64,000 nt of DNA, taken from Liopterus haemorrhoidalis. Taxonomy: Eukaryota > Arthropoda > Insecta > Coleoptera > Dytiscidae. The DNA lies in NCBI GenBank assembly GCA_963971575.1, contig OZ020624.1, forward strand, positions 28,656,356-28,720,355. The letters run 5' to 3'. The translations under genes and the position numbers were made by a program. Below, piece by piece: positions 46,142 through 55,639 of this stretch. The first letter of the stretch is position 1, and the number at the start of each line of letters is the position of its first letter. Below the pieces are notes generated by a model. It was not told where the DNA came from. It did no database searches and worked only from the letters and a program-made list of their open reading frames with translations.

Positions 46142-46406
46142 GCATAAAAAAGTGTGTCTCAACTGAAAACGTACCGCGGATCAGTCAAATAATTAATTTT
46201 CTACCACGGATCCCTAAAAATAAATATACTATTAACAAATTTTATGTGTAAACTGCATCTTAGTAATCTTAGTAAAATACACAGAAACAAAAGATAATAA
46301 AAAAATCTCAAAAATAATAATTTATTAAGTTTTCGCGGACCACTAAAATTTTGCTAAGAACCAGCAGTAGTCCGCGGACCACCGGTTGAGAAACACTGGC
46401 ATAAAA
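46142..46406. mobile_element. hAT-like MITE, perfect 8-bp target duplication
   Basis: The element spans 46150-46398 (249 bp). The left end is agtgtgtctcaactg, with ccgcggatca further in. The right end is ccgcggaccaccggttgaga followed by aacactg, an imperfect inverted match. It is flanked by gcataaaa at 46142-46149 and 46399-46406, identical. The CAGTGTTTCTCAA terminus is common in hAT elements. Confidence 0.88.
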
Positions 46407-47061
46407 CATTATAATCCTTTTTGCAATAAGTTGGAAACATATTTTTTCGACCCACTTATTTTTAAGTTCAAACATTGAAATCAAAAATGTTCTTAAAGTT
46501 TTAATGAACAAAAATGCGAAATAAATATTTTTGGCGCACATCATCGTTGACTATTTGCGAGCAAAATATGAAAAAATCTGAGAGATTTCAATGCTGTTAA
46601 TCTTAACTAGGTTAATTTTATTTTAATCCTGTTTCTTTATCCTGGATATCATGCATAAAAAGTCTTATTTGTAGAAGTTTTCAGTTGGCAACTTCTCAAA
46701 TTAATGAATATTTAAAAATTCTGAAACCAAACCCGAGTCTAAAAGTTTTGGAATAAAATTAAAACAACTTCTCCAGTAATTGATTGGATTACAAGAACTT
46801 CCTGTCAGTCTTAACGTAATAACGGATTTTCTAAAAAATTCTACACTTTGAAAAAAACATAGAATTTGTAATGTGGCCTATTTCAGTTATCATGAAAGGT
46901 ATGACAGAAATTCCTACGCTATGAATTATATTTGATGAATTTATTGAAATGCATCAGTAGTCCACCCATTTGACGCATCATTTTGAACCAAATTTTTGTT
47001 TCCGATTGGACACAAAAGGGCGTCCATCCTAATTTAGGCATTAAAAGTCCAAAAATAATAC
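46407..47061. other. No recognisable feature
   Basis: AT-rich spacer. Confidence 0.45.
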
Positions 47062-47631
47062 TAAAGCCGCATTCAGAGCTCTTTAAATTAAGAGGTTGTA
47101 GACTGTGCTTTGTTAGCTGTAAGTTATGTTTCTATGCATTCTTTTTAACGTTGCATGCACCGTTCACATCTGTTATAAATTAGTACGTTACGAATAACCC
47201 TCCATCTGTGAATTTTGAAACCAACTACTTAGCTTCGTAAAATATTTTATATGTATTATCGTTCTTATAATTCTGTTTTCTTAGATTTTAACTACCTAAT
47301 TACCTAAATTGATCATATTTACTGTCCATCTTTGTAATTTTGAGCAAGATTTGTTAATGATGACATTATGTTAGGTTATGTAAAGGCATACGATAACTAC
47401 GGTGTCACTGATAGAATGCTATAGCCAATGTGTTTATATGTCTGTCTTATTAAAATATCTCACTAGCTATAAGTTTAGAAAATTACGCACAATCCACAAC
47501 AAACAGCGTATTAAATTTGAAGGTGTGAACGGTTTCACGTCTTACCATATGACAAACTTTCTGATGACAGTGAACAGTCTATAATATACAGTGCATAAGC
47601 TATTGATTTAAGAGCTCTGAATGCGGCTTAA
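47062..47631. mobile_element. Long-TIR MITE flanked by TAA
   Basis: The element spans 47065-47628. The termini agccgcattcagagctcttt and the right counterpart (aagagctctgaatgcggct) are inverted. A second inverted block (caccgttcacatctg and its complement) lies about 95-110 bases inside. TAA on both sides suits a PIF/Harbinger-like 3-bp target. No coding capacity; the 60-codon ORF inside is chance. Confidence 0.75.
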
Positions 47632-47774
47632 CCCTTCCGGTTTTTTATGGTGATTCTTGGCCGGTTTTATTGCCGTACCTCCAAAACTAATAGCCTAATA
47701 TCACAACTGCTTCTTTTGAGTTCTATGGCTTAAAATACTTAAATGTATATAAAAAAATAAGGGCGTATAAGGGG

Positions 47775-48028
47775 TAGAGAAGGTAAGTTCTCCATTTCTA
47801 GACCGCCGGTCATAGATATGAAAGCCACGTGGTCAGTGTGACGTTTCGACCCGTCCTATTATCCCTGAATGCACAGGAACTCATTTATAAGTATTAAATA
47901 CTTGAGGCTGAGTCAACCCTAGAGCTGCCTGCACAATATCGGAAGATACAATTCCGAGGTGGGAGGTATCGAACCAGCGTCCCTGTGCTCCGTAGGCAAC
48001 CGTCTTACCACTGAGCCACGGCAACTAC
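47775..48028 (-). repeat. tRNA-derived SINE with intact A and B boxes
   Basis: The minus strand from 48028 has gtggctcagtggtaagacgg (A box) and ctggttcgatacc (B box), about 45 bases apart as in a tRNA. A body with aaatgagttcctgtgcattc, agggataataggacg and gtcgaaacgtcacactgac follows. The head resembles a tRNA up to the acceptor stem but reads straight into the body, so it is a SINE. A headless copy lies inverted at 45070-45195. Confidence 0.75.
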
Positions 48029-48520
48029 AAATATACCAATCTTCACCCAAATCTGAGGCATATTATTTGTCAGAATTCGCAATTTTTATAAGGTTACCCC
48101 TTACGCTTTATTCATTTTTTTGCATTTTCCAGGGGTTTGGTTTATTCCCGTATACCCAATATCCAAAAATAAATTTAGGCTGTTCTTTTTTTCTAGGCTA
48201 AACTAGGTATGAGGAATCTTTAAACTGTAGAGCCCTTTATACCGTTTTTGAGTTTATGTTGACTGCGAAAAATGTTAAAATGTATGTGCCTAAATTAAAA
48301 GTTGCGTTATTGACTGGGTTCTTGATTTATTAATGCATTGAACAAACTATGTAAAATCCAAAAATTTAAACTGGTCCCTCATATCTTTTTTGAGATACAA
48401 TTATTTTAAATTTTGGACTGGACAGTCATTTGATAATATTGGACCTAGATGTTTGTCGAAGCTAATCTTCTCATGAATGTTTTTAATAGCCAACATAGAA
48501 ATTATCAAAAATTTTCTATT
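48029..48520. other. No recognisable feature
   Basis: AT-rich spacer. Confidence 0.45.
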
Positions 48521-48684
48521 ATCTATAACAGCCGTTCTCAAAATATGGGACCAATGTCAAGGGCGAACAGACCATAAAGTGTTCGGTGCAAATACCAGGC
48601 TGGACCGGGCGAGGGACGTTATCTGTACTCCAAAAAAATTTCACTCAATCAGATCTTTAAAGGTGGAACAGATCTAAACTTATA

Positions 48685-48943
48685 ATAATAATCAGGCCCA
48701 ACAAGAGGGGGAGGGGTAGCCGGAGTAAATTCCCGTGGCCTCGGGGTTCTTGGGGCCCTAGGGTCCTGGGCAGAGCCGTAGGAACGGCCTGGCATCGAAG
48801 CAAGTGCCAGGGGCACGTGGCCGTCACTCGTATTTTGGAAGTGAGGACATTTTTCTTTGCACCTCACTTGTATTTTTGAAAGTGTAGACCTTTTTTAGGG
48901 TTTTGTAGGTATGACCAAAAAACCCTTATACCGTCATTTTGTC

Positions 48944-48977
<34 letters not shown>

Positions 48978-50047
48978 TCGGTAAAAATTGTAGCCAAACG
49001 GCTAAACCTAGAGAGTTGAAATTTGGCATGCTTATACAACTCTTTGACCCGCACATAGGAAAAATACTAAAACATCTAAAAAACATACCCCCCTAAAAAT
49101 ATAAACAAATATGTGCTCATCGAAAACAAAAATATTTTTTTTAAATTATGAGTAGGGTATCAAATGAAAGCCCTTAGTACGTGGATTAACGATCAAATTT
49201 TTATTTTTGAAAAATAAATTATTTTGATGCGATTTTTGCCAAAATTGTGCAAAAAAATTTTTGTCCCACACCCTGTAGCCCAGATGGTTTAAACTAAAAA
49301 TCTAAAAAAATTCTAAGTAATGTATATTGGTGTGAACCGAAATAGTACAACAGGAATTTTTGATCAGATTATGTTTTCGGAAAATAACGCATTTTTTGTG
49401 GTTCACAAAGTACAAAAGTTATACCAATGTAAGACAGTCACATTCAAGGCGTACGATGGCGTTATTGGTTAGAGCACTGGTGTCGTAAGCTAAAACTCCC
49501 TGGTAAACGAAGAGTTTCGAGTTCGAGTACTGAGTGAATTTTATTTTTTCTGTTTTTTTTTTTGCATTTTTATTATGTTGAAATTATTTAGTCAAAATTC
49601 TAGTTATATTTTGACAAATGTTGTATTTAATTTTTAAGAGCGTAAATTTAATAATTATCTTATTATATGATTAACAGACGATAAATTATTTTAAAAATAT
49701 CGTTCATTTTGCCGTGATAACTACAAAGTAAAATTTGTCCTACACACTCAGCATACCGCCTTCACTTATTATATACCTGCGAAACCCTGAAATGTGTGAA
49801 TATTCACACTTCACATTAATTTTTTAGGTCATCAGTTGTATTTTCACCTGTATTATAATAAAAATTCCCGCTTCTTTTGTATATGATCCAGATTCCGAGC
49901 TGAAAGAATTAGTTTTCACCCTCTTGACGGCCTCGGGTATAGAATTGATCATTACCCGGGGCCCGTAAAGAAAGTTTCTCCCCATGGATCGAAAATAAAG
50001 GTTCTCCCCGGGGCCCCAAAAGTCCTCTCGGTGGCCCTGATAATAAT
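48685..50047. mobile_element. Inner hAT-like element (GGGGCCCC type)
   Basis: The element spans 48693-50039. The left end is caggcccaacaagagggg; the right end is cctctcggtggccctg (inverted: cagggccaccgagagg). ataataat stands on both sides (48685-48692 and 50040-50047), though this lies in a TAA simple repeat, which weakens it as a duplication. Near 48820-48890 and again at 49828 it has the gaagtgagga/cacttgtatttt repeats of the 23591-23905 MITE. Its own continuity is broken by the CTGT/TIR element. Confidence 0.65.
48891..49828 (+). mobile_element. CTGT/TIR element with tRNA-like module, copy C
   Basis: It starts ttttttagggttttgtaggt and ends with tacctgcgaaaccctgaaat, then cacttcacattaa. 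ttttttagg occurs at both edges (48891-48899 and 49820-49828). Inside, in order, are a CTGT tract (48946-48976), gtagccaaacggctaaacc, catgcttatacaactctttg, caaatgaaagcccttagtac and cacaccctgtagcccagatg. Then comes a tRNA-like segment at about 49460-49535 (gttattggttagagcactgg, A-box-like; gagttcgagtact, B-box-like). Copy B (33040-34130) has the same order in inverted orientation. Confidence 0.8.
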
Positions 50048-50242
50048 AATAGCCTATATTTAAATTCCCAAATGTTTAAATCTCATTGTTTCAATAATTT
50101 TCAAATTTTGGGGCTATATATAATATTTCGCTGAAAACGGAGACAAGTCATACGTAAGAAGATAAGACTTAACACCTTTTTCACGCCCATCAGCGATTTA
50201 ATACCGCAAGAGACAAACAGATTGAAGACCACTGATCTATAC

Positions 50243-51047
50243 TATTGACAACACAAACACAAATTTTCTAAAGTTCATTTTATAGATTAAATATAATTGT
50301 AAATTTTGTAAGCATATACATATGTAACCTATGTTCAGTTGTACCAGTCTTAGCAGTTAATACATTTCAAACACCTTTCTAGAATCCGGGGCCTTAAGGT
50401 GAAAAGGACGGAAGTGACCATGTGTTTTTCAGCATCATAAAATTATATTGACATGCTTTCTTTGCAAAATGTAAGTATATACAATACACGAATAACAAAT
50501 ATTTCACACGTAATCGAGATAAATTTCAAATATCTTATTGATGAACAAATAATGTTATTTATTTGAAAAATATGCTTTTCAGAAGGTTTTTTTTTTGAAA
50601 TATTGAAAGGTATTTGTTGAAAAAATGATGTGTATTCAAGCGGAAATCTACTTTCAAGGAAATTGTATTGTAACTTATTTTTGAAAAAAATATTTAAAAA
50701 TCGTAAGTAAAAGTAAAGAATATTTTTTGCAGATAAAAATTTTCTGTGGATTTTTACCATCTGTTATATTTTATAAGTAGATGACGAGGTAACATTTGAA
50801 AAAAATAACGCAATTTGTCATAGGAATGCAATTTTAAGATAATTGCAAAAAAAAATGTTTGCAATAATTTGGAAACTTAATTTTTTGACCCATTTATTTT
50901 TAAGATTCCAAACATAGATTTCAAAAATGACGTTTAAAATGTAAGAAGTAAAAATACGAAAAATCTATTGGTTATATTTGTTTTACTTACGTCGTTTGCA
51001 CCAGTCATAGTTAAAAAATTGATTAACTATTTATGAGTTAAGTGGGA
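50243..51047. other. No recognisable feature
   Basis: AT-rich. ORFs here have no motif. Confidence 0.45.
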
Positions 51048-51505
51048 AACAGAATGCACCGAGTTCTACGACGCGTTAACGGCGTACGTACGGCACTATC
51101 TGTCAGAAGAAAGTTAAAACCAAGCTATCGTACGCAAGTGCACAGAATGAACAACGTCCTCCGGCGTTCGAACGCCGTTGATACTGAATGTTCGTCAACT
51201 TCCAACTTTTGACACCGTTGAACGTTGACGCAAAACACCTAACCTCAGTTTTTACTGAATGGTAAAGTGTTTGTATGTATAAATAACTTGCATACAACAT
51301 AAATAACATCACACACAAGTCTTCATCATCCATTATACTTTTAAAAAAAGAAAGCGCACGTATAAACACAGATAAAGGTTGTCAAGTGACACTTGACGGC
51401 GTTAAAAATTATTGCATTGTGTGCAGGCGAAAATTCTCAACGGCGCTACGCAACGCTGTCGCAAATGACGCCGCGCTGACGGCGTAGCGCGCTGTGCATT
51501 CTGTT
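51048..51505. mobile_element. TIR element with AACAGAATGCAC ends
   Basis: Inverted termini aacagaatgcac (51048-51059) and gtgcattctgtt (51494-51505) are perfect over 12 bases and continue as GC-rich, CGY-dense subterminal sequence on both sides (acgacgcgttaacggcgtac; ctgacggcgtagcgcgc). 458 bp. A minus-strand frame inside (ATG at about 51333) opens MDDEDLCVMLFMLYASYLYI, which could be the residue of a transposase first exon. No diagnostic domain. Confidence 0.6.
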
Positions 51506-51880
51506 CTAGGCTTTAGCTTTCACACAAACAGAGCGACATTGTCTGTCGATGTCAGCTGCGTCACTGAGATCATCACTGATAAAGTGACCAAGATAGCATA
51601 TTTTTGCCCTTTCGGCTGGAACACGATATGTTCGGTTTTGTTGATGTTGTATATTAAGCCGTGCTCCATCGCGTAATTCTCGCATATAGCCAAGAGTTTT
51701 CTCAGACCGGCTGGGGATGGTGCAAGGACTATCATCCGCATAAAAAATGTGGTTAATATGACGGGTGCCAACCACACTGCCAATCTTCTCCTTATTCAAC
51801 AAGTTACTCAGGTCGCCCATGTAAACGTTGAAAAGGAGTGGTGAAAAAAGCCCTCCTTACTCACTCCGATATCTTGCATA
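51506..51880 (-). pseudogene. LINE reverse transcriptase fragment
   Basis: The minus-strand blocks are FSPLLFNVYMGDLSNLLN, NHIFYADD (catalytic box kept), VLAPSPAGLRKLLAICENYA, MEHGLIYNINKTEHIVFQPK and GHFISDDLSDAADIDRQCRS. Frameshifts separate YADD from VLAPSP and the later blocks. Related but eroded sequence may continue to about 52020 (VPELEVYCMNGTARKKRVRW). It abuts the TIR element at 51505. Confidence 0.8.
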
Positions 51881-52159
51881 AACAAATTGAATTTCATTGG
51901 CCCCATCGTACTCTCTTTTTTTCCTTGCTGTACCATTCATACAGTATACTTCTAATTCTGGGACAAACGTTTCTCAGTTTAAGGTTGTCTTAACAGTTTT
52001 CCCCTGTCTACCTTCAAGTCGAACTTGCAATATTAAATATTTGAATAATCATTATTCGAAGTAAAATTGTATTGAACATCTGAAATTCAAATATTCAAAA
52101 CTTTCTATTCGAATAAAAAAATTGACTTTTTATCATTTCTTTCCGATATATTTAGGCGG

Positions 52160-52265
52160 GTTCGGGAAGCAAGTTCGGAGTCACTCTGTTTAACTCTAGA
52201 GCGTTTCTCGAGTGGTCTGGAGTTAAACAGAGTGACTTGGGATACTTCGAGTTTGCTTCCCGAAC
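52160..52265. mobile_element. Foldback MITE upstream of the LRR gene
   Basis: gttcgggaagcaagttcgga, then gtcactctgtttaactctag, is repeated inverted (ctggagttaaacagagtgac to cttcccgaac) around a 17-base loop. 106 bp. No clear target duplication. Confidence 0.7.
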
Positions 52266-52411
52266 TGTATCTATGTGACACTAGGTCTGTCAGAATATAT
52301 TTTTTTACGCTTGTAGAAAAAAACTTGTAAGAAAAACATTCGAAATGAGTTTAATCAGACGACCAGTTGTCCATTTCCGTCTGTGGTCAACAATTCCACA
52401 TCTACAGACTA

Positions 52412-52542
52412 ATGGTTCAATTCTGTGGCAAATATGTAAGCTTACAGACAAAATCTATAAGAAACTGTCCATAACAACACATAAAACAACTCCTTAGATA
52501 CGATCGTCTGTAGCTTACAGATTTGCCACAGAATTGCACCAT
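52412..52542. mobile_element. Inverted-repeat MITE upstream of the LRR gene
   Basis: The arms atggttcaattctgtggcaa and its inverted equivalent ttgccacagaattgcaccat extend to about 38 bases each, including a ctgtaagct block, around a 57-base centre. Its right edge is about 175 bases before the LRR start codon, so it may lie in the promoter or 5' UTR. Confidence 0.65.
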
Positions 52543-52700
52543 AAACCACTCCAATCACTAATTGCTGCATACAAGTCAACAAATTCACGTCTAAAGTCTA
52601 AAATACTCCAATTTTGCTACTCGTTGCATCTTATTTATGTCAAAAAATCACATTAAAATCCACAAATCACACAAGTTTTTGTTATTTTATCATGTTATAA

Positions 52701-52708
52701 TTTTTTAG
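52701..52708 (+). promoter_or_regulatory. Possible splice acceptor in the LRR gene 5' UTR
   Basis: ttttttag, preceded by a T/A-rich stretch and followed eight bases later by the ATG, looks like a 3' splice site. If used, a non-coding first exon lies upstream. No transcript evidence is available here. Confidence 0.35.
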
Positions 52709-52716
52709 TGCCCGCA

Positions 52717-55602
52717 ATGATTTTTTGGTTATTTCTTTCACTATGGACTATCACTGCAGGCCATTTTCTTTCCCCCTTCGGCTGCCACGTCCAAGATCTA
52801 AATGGCTACCAATCTCAACTCACAGAAGAAGACCACGAACTTGACATCACACCATGGCAGACAATCTCATGTACGAATATAACCAAAGAAATCCTTCTCC
52901 AAAATACCGACAGCTATGTCTTTCTACAATTTCAAAGATGCAAAAAATTTGAAGTGTTAAACTCAAAAATAAGTGTAGTTAATAGTGAATTTTTTGAGTT
53001 TATACCAGTGGATGATTATAAAAATAATATAATATATTTAGTGATTAAAAATAGTGGTGTCATTGAACTTGAAGAGATTGAAGAATTTGAAAATTTATTA
53101 CATTTAGACATAAGTTATAATAATATTACTAAACTCAAAAGTGTCCATTTAAGTAAATTAGAAAAATTAAATTTAGCTTATAACCAAATAAATTACATAG
53201 ATGAGAATGCGTTGAACACTACAAATTTAAAATATTTAAATTTAAAAGGGAACAAATTGTCAAAAATAACAAATGTTCTTTTTAGAACTTTAAAAAACTT
53301 GACTGAATTAGATCTTTCAGAAAACAAGATCACTTCTTTGGACTCATTGTCCAATTTACCAAATTTAGAAGTCCTATATTTGAGTCATAATCTTTTGATA
53401 CAACCACCAGATATTGGACAAAATATACGACTCAAAAAACTATTCCTCACTCATAATAAAATACAAAAAATAGGTAATATATTCAGTAAATTACCAGTGG
53501 AAATGATTCATCTTGCTTTTAATAATATAACTGATTTAGATAAAACTTTTGACAATGTCTCACAACTTAAAATCTTAAATCTTGCTTCATGTCACTTAAA
53601 GATAATATCGGAGAAGGTTTTTGGAAATTTACCTAATCTAACATCAATTTACTTACAAGATAATAAGTTGCAAAGTCTTCCAAGGGATATATTTAAAAAA
53701 ACATTAAATTTACAAACAATAAATTTAGCCAACAACAGCTTGAAAGTGTTGGATAGAGATATTTTTAACAAATTACCAAAATTAGAACTAGTTTACTTAG
53801 AGGACAATGAACTTACGGTTTTACCAGTTAATTTTTTTGGGGAAAACCCAAATTTGAATATTTTAAACATATTTAACAATCACATCAGTATAATTGAAAA
53901 TATATTTAAAAAACCCGATAAATTGACTTCACTAAACTTATCAGGTAATCGTATCGAGAGAATACCAATTAATTTTTTGAAAGGGGCTAAAAATTTGCAT
54001 TATTTTGATGCATCGAACAACCCTTTAAAGTCTCTAGAAAGCTACACATTTCTAGATAACTCAAAATTAGAAAAACTAGATTTAACAAACATCAATATCT
54101 ATAAACTACAACCTTATGTTTTCAAAGGTTTGGAAAAACTAAGAACATTGCATCTATCAAATGGTTTGATAACTATATTATCACCATTTGCCTTCAGTGG
54201 TTGTCCAAACTTACGAAAACTATTCTTAGATAATAATAGGATTGAAAAATTGTTACAAGACACTTTTACAGGGGCACCAAATTTAATTTATCTTAATTTA
54301 ACTAATAATTTAATTGATCATATCGATCCAAATACTTTCAAGAACATTAAATTGGATTCTGTGAATTTGAAACAAAACAAATTATCCCGAATACTTTCTG
54401 GAACTTTTGAAGGACTAGAATCCTTAACAATTTTAGATTTGTCCAAAAATTTGATCAGTAAAATAGATAATGGATCTTTTACAGATGCTGGAATTATATC
54501 TTTGAAACTAGATTTTAATAAAATTAAATCTTTAGATGATGTGTTTGGTAAAATAGAGAATCTAAGAGAATTGAATGTTTCTTTCAATCAAATTGAAAGG
54601 ATTGAACCTTTTGTGTTCAAAGAAGTTAAAAATCTGTATAGTTTTTCTGTTAGTAACAATTCAATTCCTGTCTTTAAAAATGGGACTTTTTATGGATTAA
54701 AGGAGGTTAAAAAATTAGATTTATCAAGTTTAAAAATTGAATATTTAAAACCAGCAGCATTTGACGGGTTAAATGAATTAGGTTCATTAATATTGAAAGA
54801 GAATTTAATCAATAAACTTGAATCACATATATTTGCTGGGTTGAAAAATTTAGTTACCCTCCATTTAGAGAAAAACATGATTAAATCCATGACTTCTGAG
54901 TCCTATTTTGGTTTGGGGGCATTAGAAAATTTGTATTTGAGCTTTAACACTATAAACGGACTTCCATTAGGTTGTTTTCAGTTTCTTAGGAGTTTAAAAG
55001 GACTTTATTTAGATCATAATTCCATAACCCACATGAAAGTTGGTGTCCTTGCTGGATTAAATAAATTAGAAGTCCTAGATTTGAATAACAACTTATTGAC
55101 TCGTGTAACTTCTTCTTCTTTTTATCCAGTTAAATCATTAAATTCATTGTTTTTGGAAGGTAACTTGTTGGAGGATATTGAATATGTTACTCTGCTGTCA
55201 ACCCTTCCAAAATTAATACGTTTAGGTCTTGGAAGGAATCCTTGGGAGTGTCATAAGTTGACAAAAATGCTAAGATTCATTGAGGAAAGGAATATTGATT
55301 TAATGTCAAATTCTTATACTTTAGAAGAAAATGTGCATGGTATTGCTTGTAAGGATAATGAAACACCGAAAAATTCATCGATTGTACAAAGTGAATCTAC
55401 TTCTATGGTAGCGAATATGTATAATACTATTATACAAATTAAGTCTTTTTGTATTATATTGTCTATTATTGTTGTTTTAGGAGTATTGTATAGTAGTTAT
55501 AAGTATTATTTATCGTATTATGTGAAAAAATACAGCGCTAGAAGTTATAATGGTTGTGTACCTCATCATAATGGCTCTGAAATTGAACTTTTGAGTGTTT
55601 GA
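52717..55602 (+). CDS. Leucine-rich-repeat single-pass membrane protein
   Basis: An intact single-exon ORF of 961 codons. The ATG at 52717 is chosen because the in-frame GTG nine bases upstream is not a likely eukaryotic start and MIFWLFLSLWTITAG is a good signal peptide. A cysteine-containing N-terminal segment (to about residue 100) precedes about 31 tandem LRRs of 22-24 residues, consensus NLxxLxLxxNxIxxIxxxxFxxLx (residues about 103-840). A cap beginning NPWECHKL (841) and closing at IAC has only two cysteines. A membrane span follows, FCIILSIIVVLGVLYSSY (about 911-930), then a short tail ending NGSEIELLSV. The tail has no TIR or kinase domain, so it is not a Toll receptor. It is likely a cell-surface protein for adhesion or ligand binding, in the broad chaoptin/ALS-like LRR group of insects. 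The partner and role are unknown. Codons are strongly A/T-ending. No frameshift or stop is seen, and the regular repeat pattern argues for selection. Confidence 0.9.
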   Translation: MIFWLFLSLWTITAGHFLSPFGCHVQDLNGYQSQLTEEDHELDITPWQTISCTNITKEILLQNTDSYVFLQFQRCKKFEVLNSKISVVNSEFFEFIPVDDYKNNIIYLVIKNSGVIELEEIEEFENLLHLDISYNNITKLKSVHLSKLEKLNLAYNQINYIDENALNTTNLKYLNLKGNKLSKITNVLFRTLKNLTELDLSENKITSLDSLSNLPNLEVLYLSHNLLIQPPDIGQNIRLKKLFLTHNKIQKIGNIFSKLPVEMIHLAFNNITDLDKTFDNVSQLKILNLASCHLKIISEKVFGNLPNLTSIYLQDNKLQSLPRDIFKKTLNLQTINLANNSLKVLDRDIFNKLPKLELVYLEDNELTVLPVNFFGENPNLNILNIFNNHISIIENIFKKPDKLTSLNLSGNRIERIPINFLKGAKNLHYFDASNNPLKSLESYTFLDNSKLEKLDLTNINIYKLQPYVFKGLEKLRTLHLSNGLITILSPFAFSGCPNLRKLFLDNNRIEKLLQDTFTGAPNLIYLNLTNNLIDHIDPNTFKNIKLDSVNLKQNKLSRILSGTFEGLESLTILDLSKNLISKIDNGSFTDAGIISLKLDFNKIKSLDDVFGKIENLRELNVSFNQIERIEPFVFKEVKNLYSFSVSNNSIPVFKNGTFYGLKEVKKLDLSSLKIEYLKPAAFDGLNELGSLILKENLINKLESHIFAGLKNLVTLHLEKNMIKSMTSESYFGLGALENLYLSFNTINGLPLGCFQFLRSLKGLYLDHNSITHMKVGVLAGLNKLEVLDLNNNLLTRVTSSSFYPVKSLNSLFLEGNLLEDIEYVTLLSTLPKLIRLGLGRNPWECHKLTKMLRFIEERNIDLMSNSYTLEENVHGIACKDNETPKNSSIVQSESTSMVANMYNTIIQIKSFCIILSIIVVLGVLYSSYKYYLSYYVKKYSARSYNGCVPHHNGSEIELLSV

Positions 55603-55616
55603 ATGTAAAAAATGAA

Positions 55617-55632
55617 AATAAAAAATAATAAA
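55617..55632 (+). terminator. Polyadenylation signals of the LRR gene
   Basis: Two AATAAA hexamers (55617-55622 and 55627-55632) lie 15-30 bases after the stop, followed by T-rich sequence, so the 3' UTR is probably very short. Confidence 0.6.
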
Positions 55633-55639
55633 CTTTTAA

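Larger units (their letters stand above)
48521..50242. mobile_element. Outer hAT-like element containing two nested insertions
   Basis: The element spans 48529-50234. The left terminus is cagccgttctcaaaa; the right is ttgaagaccactg (inverted: cagtggtcttcaa). Flanks atctataa (48521-48528) and atctatac (50235-50242) agree at seven of eight bases. No transposase is seen. Inside it lies a second hAT-like element (48693-50039), which in turn holds a CTGT/TIR element (about 48891-49827). Removing both leaves a unit of only about 360 bp. Confidence 0.7.

Noticed and set aside
47960..48028. Functional tRNA gene
   Set aside because: A and B boxes are good, but the 3' acceptor stem does not pair with the 5' end and the sequence reads into a repeated SINE body also found at 45070-45195.
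52708..52716. In-frame GTG as start codon of the LRR gene
   Set aside because: A eukaryotic gene would start at ATG. The ATG at 52717 directly begins the signal peptide, and the GTG overlaps a likely splice acceptor.
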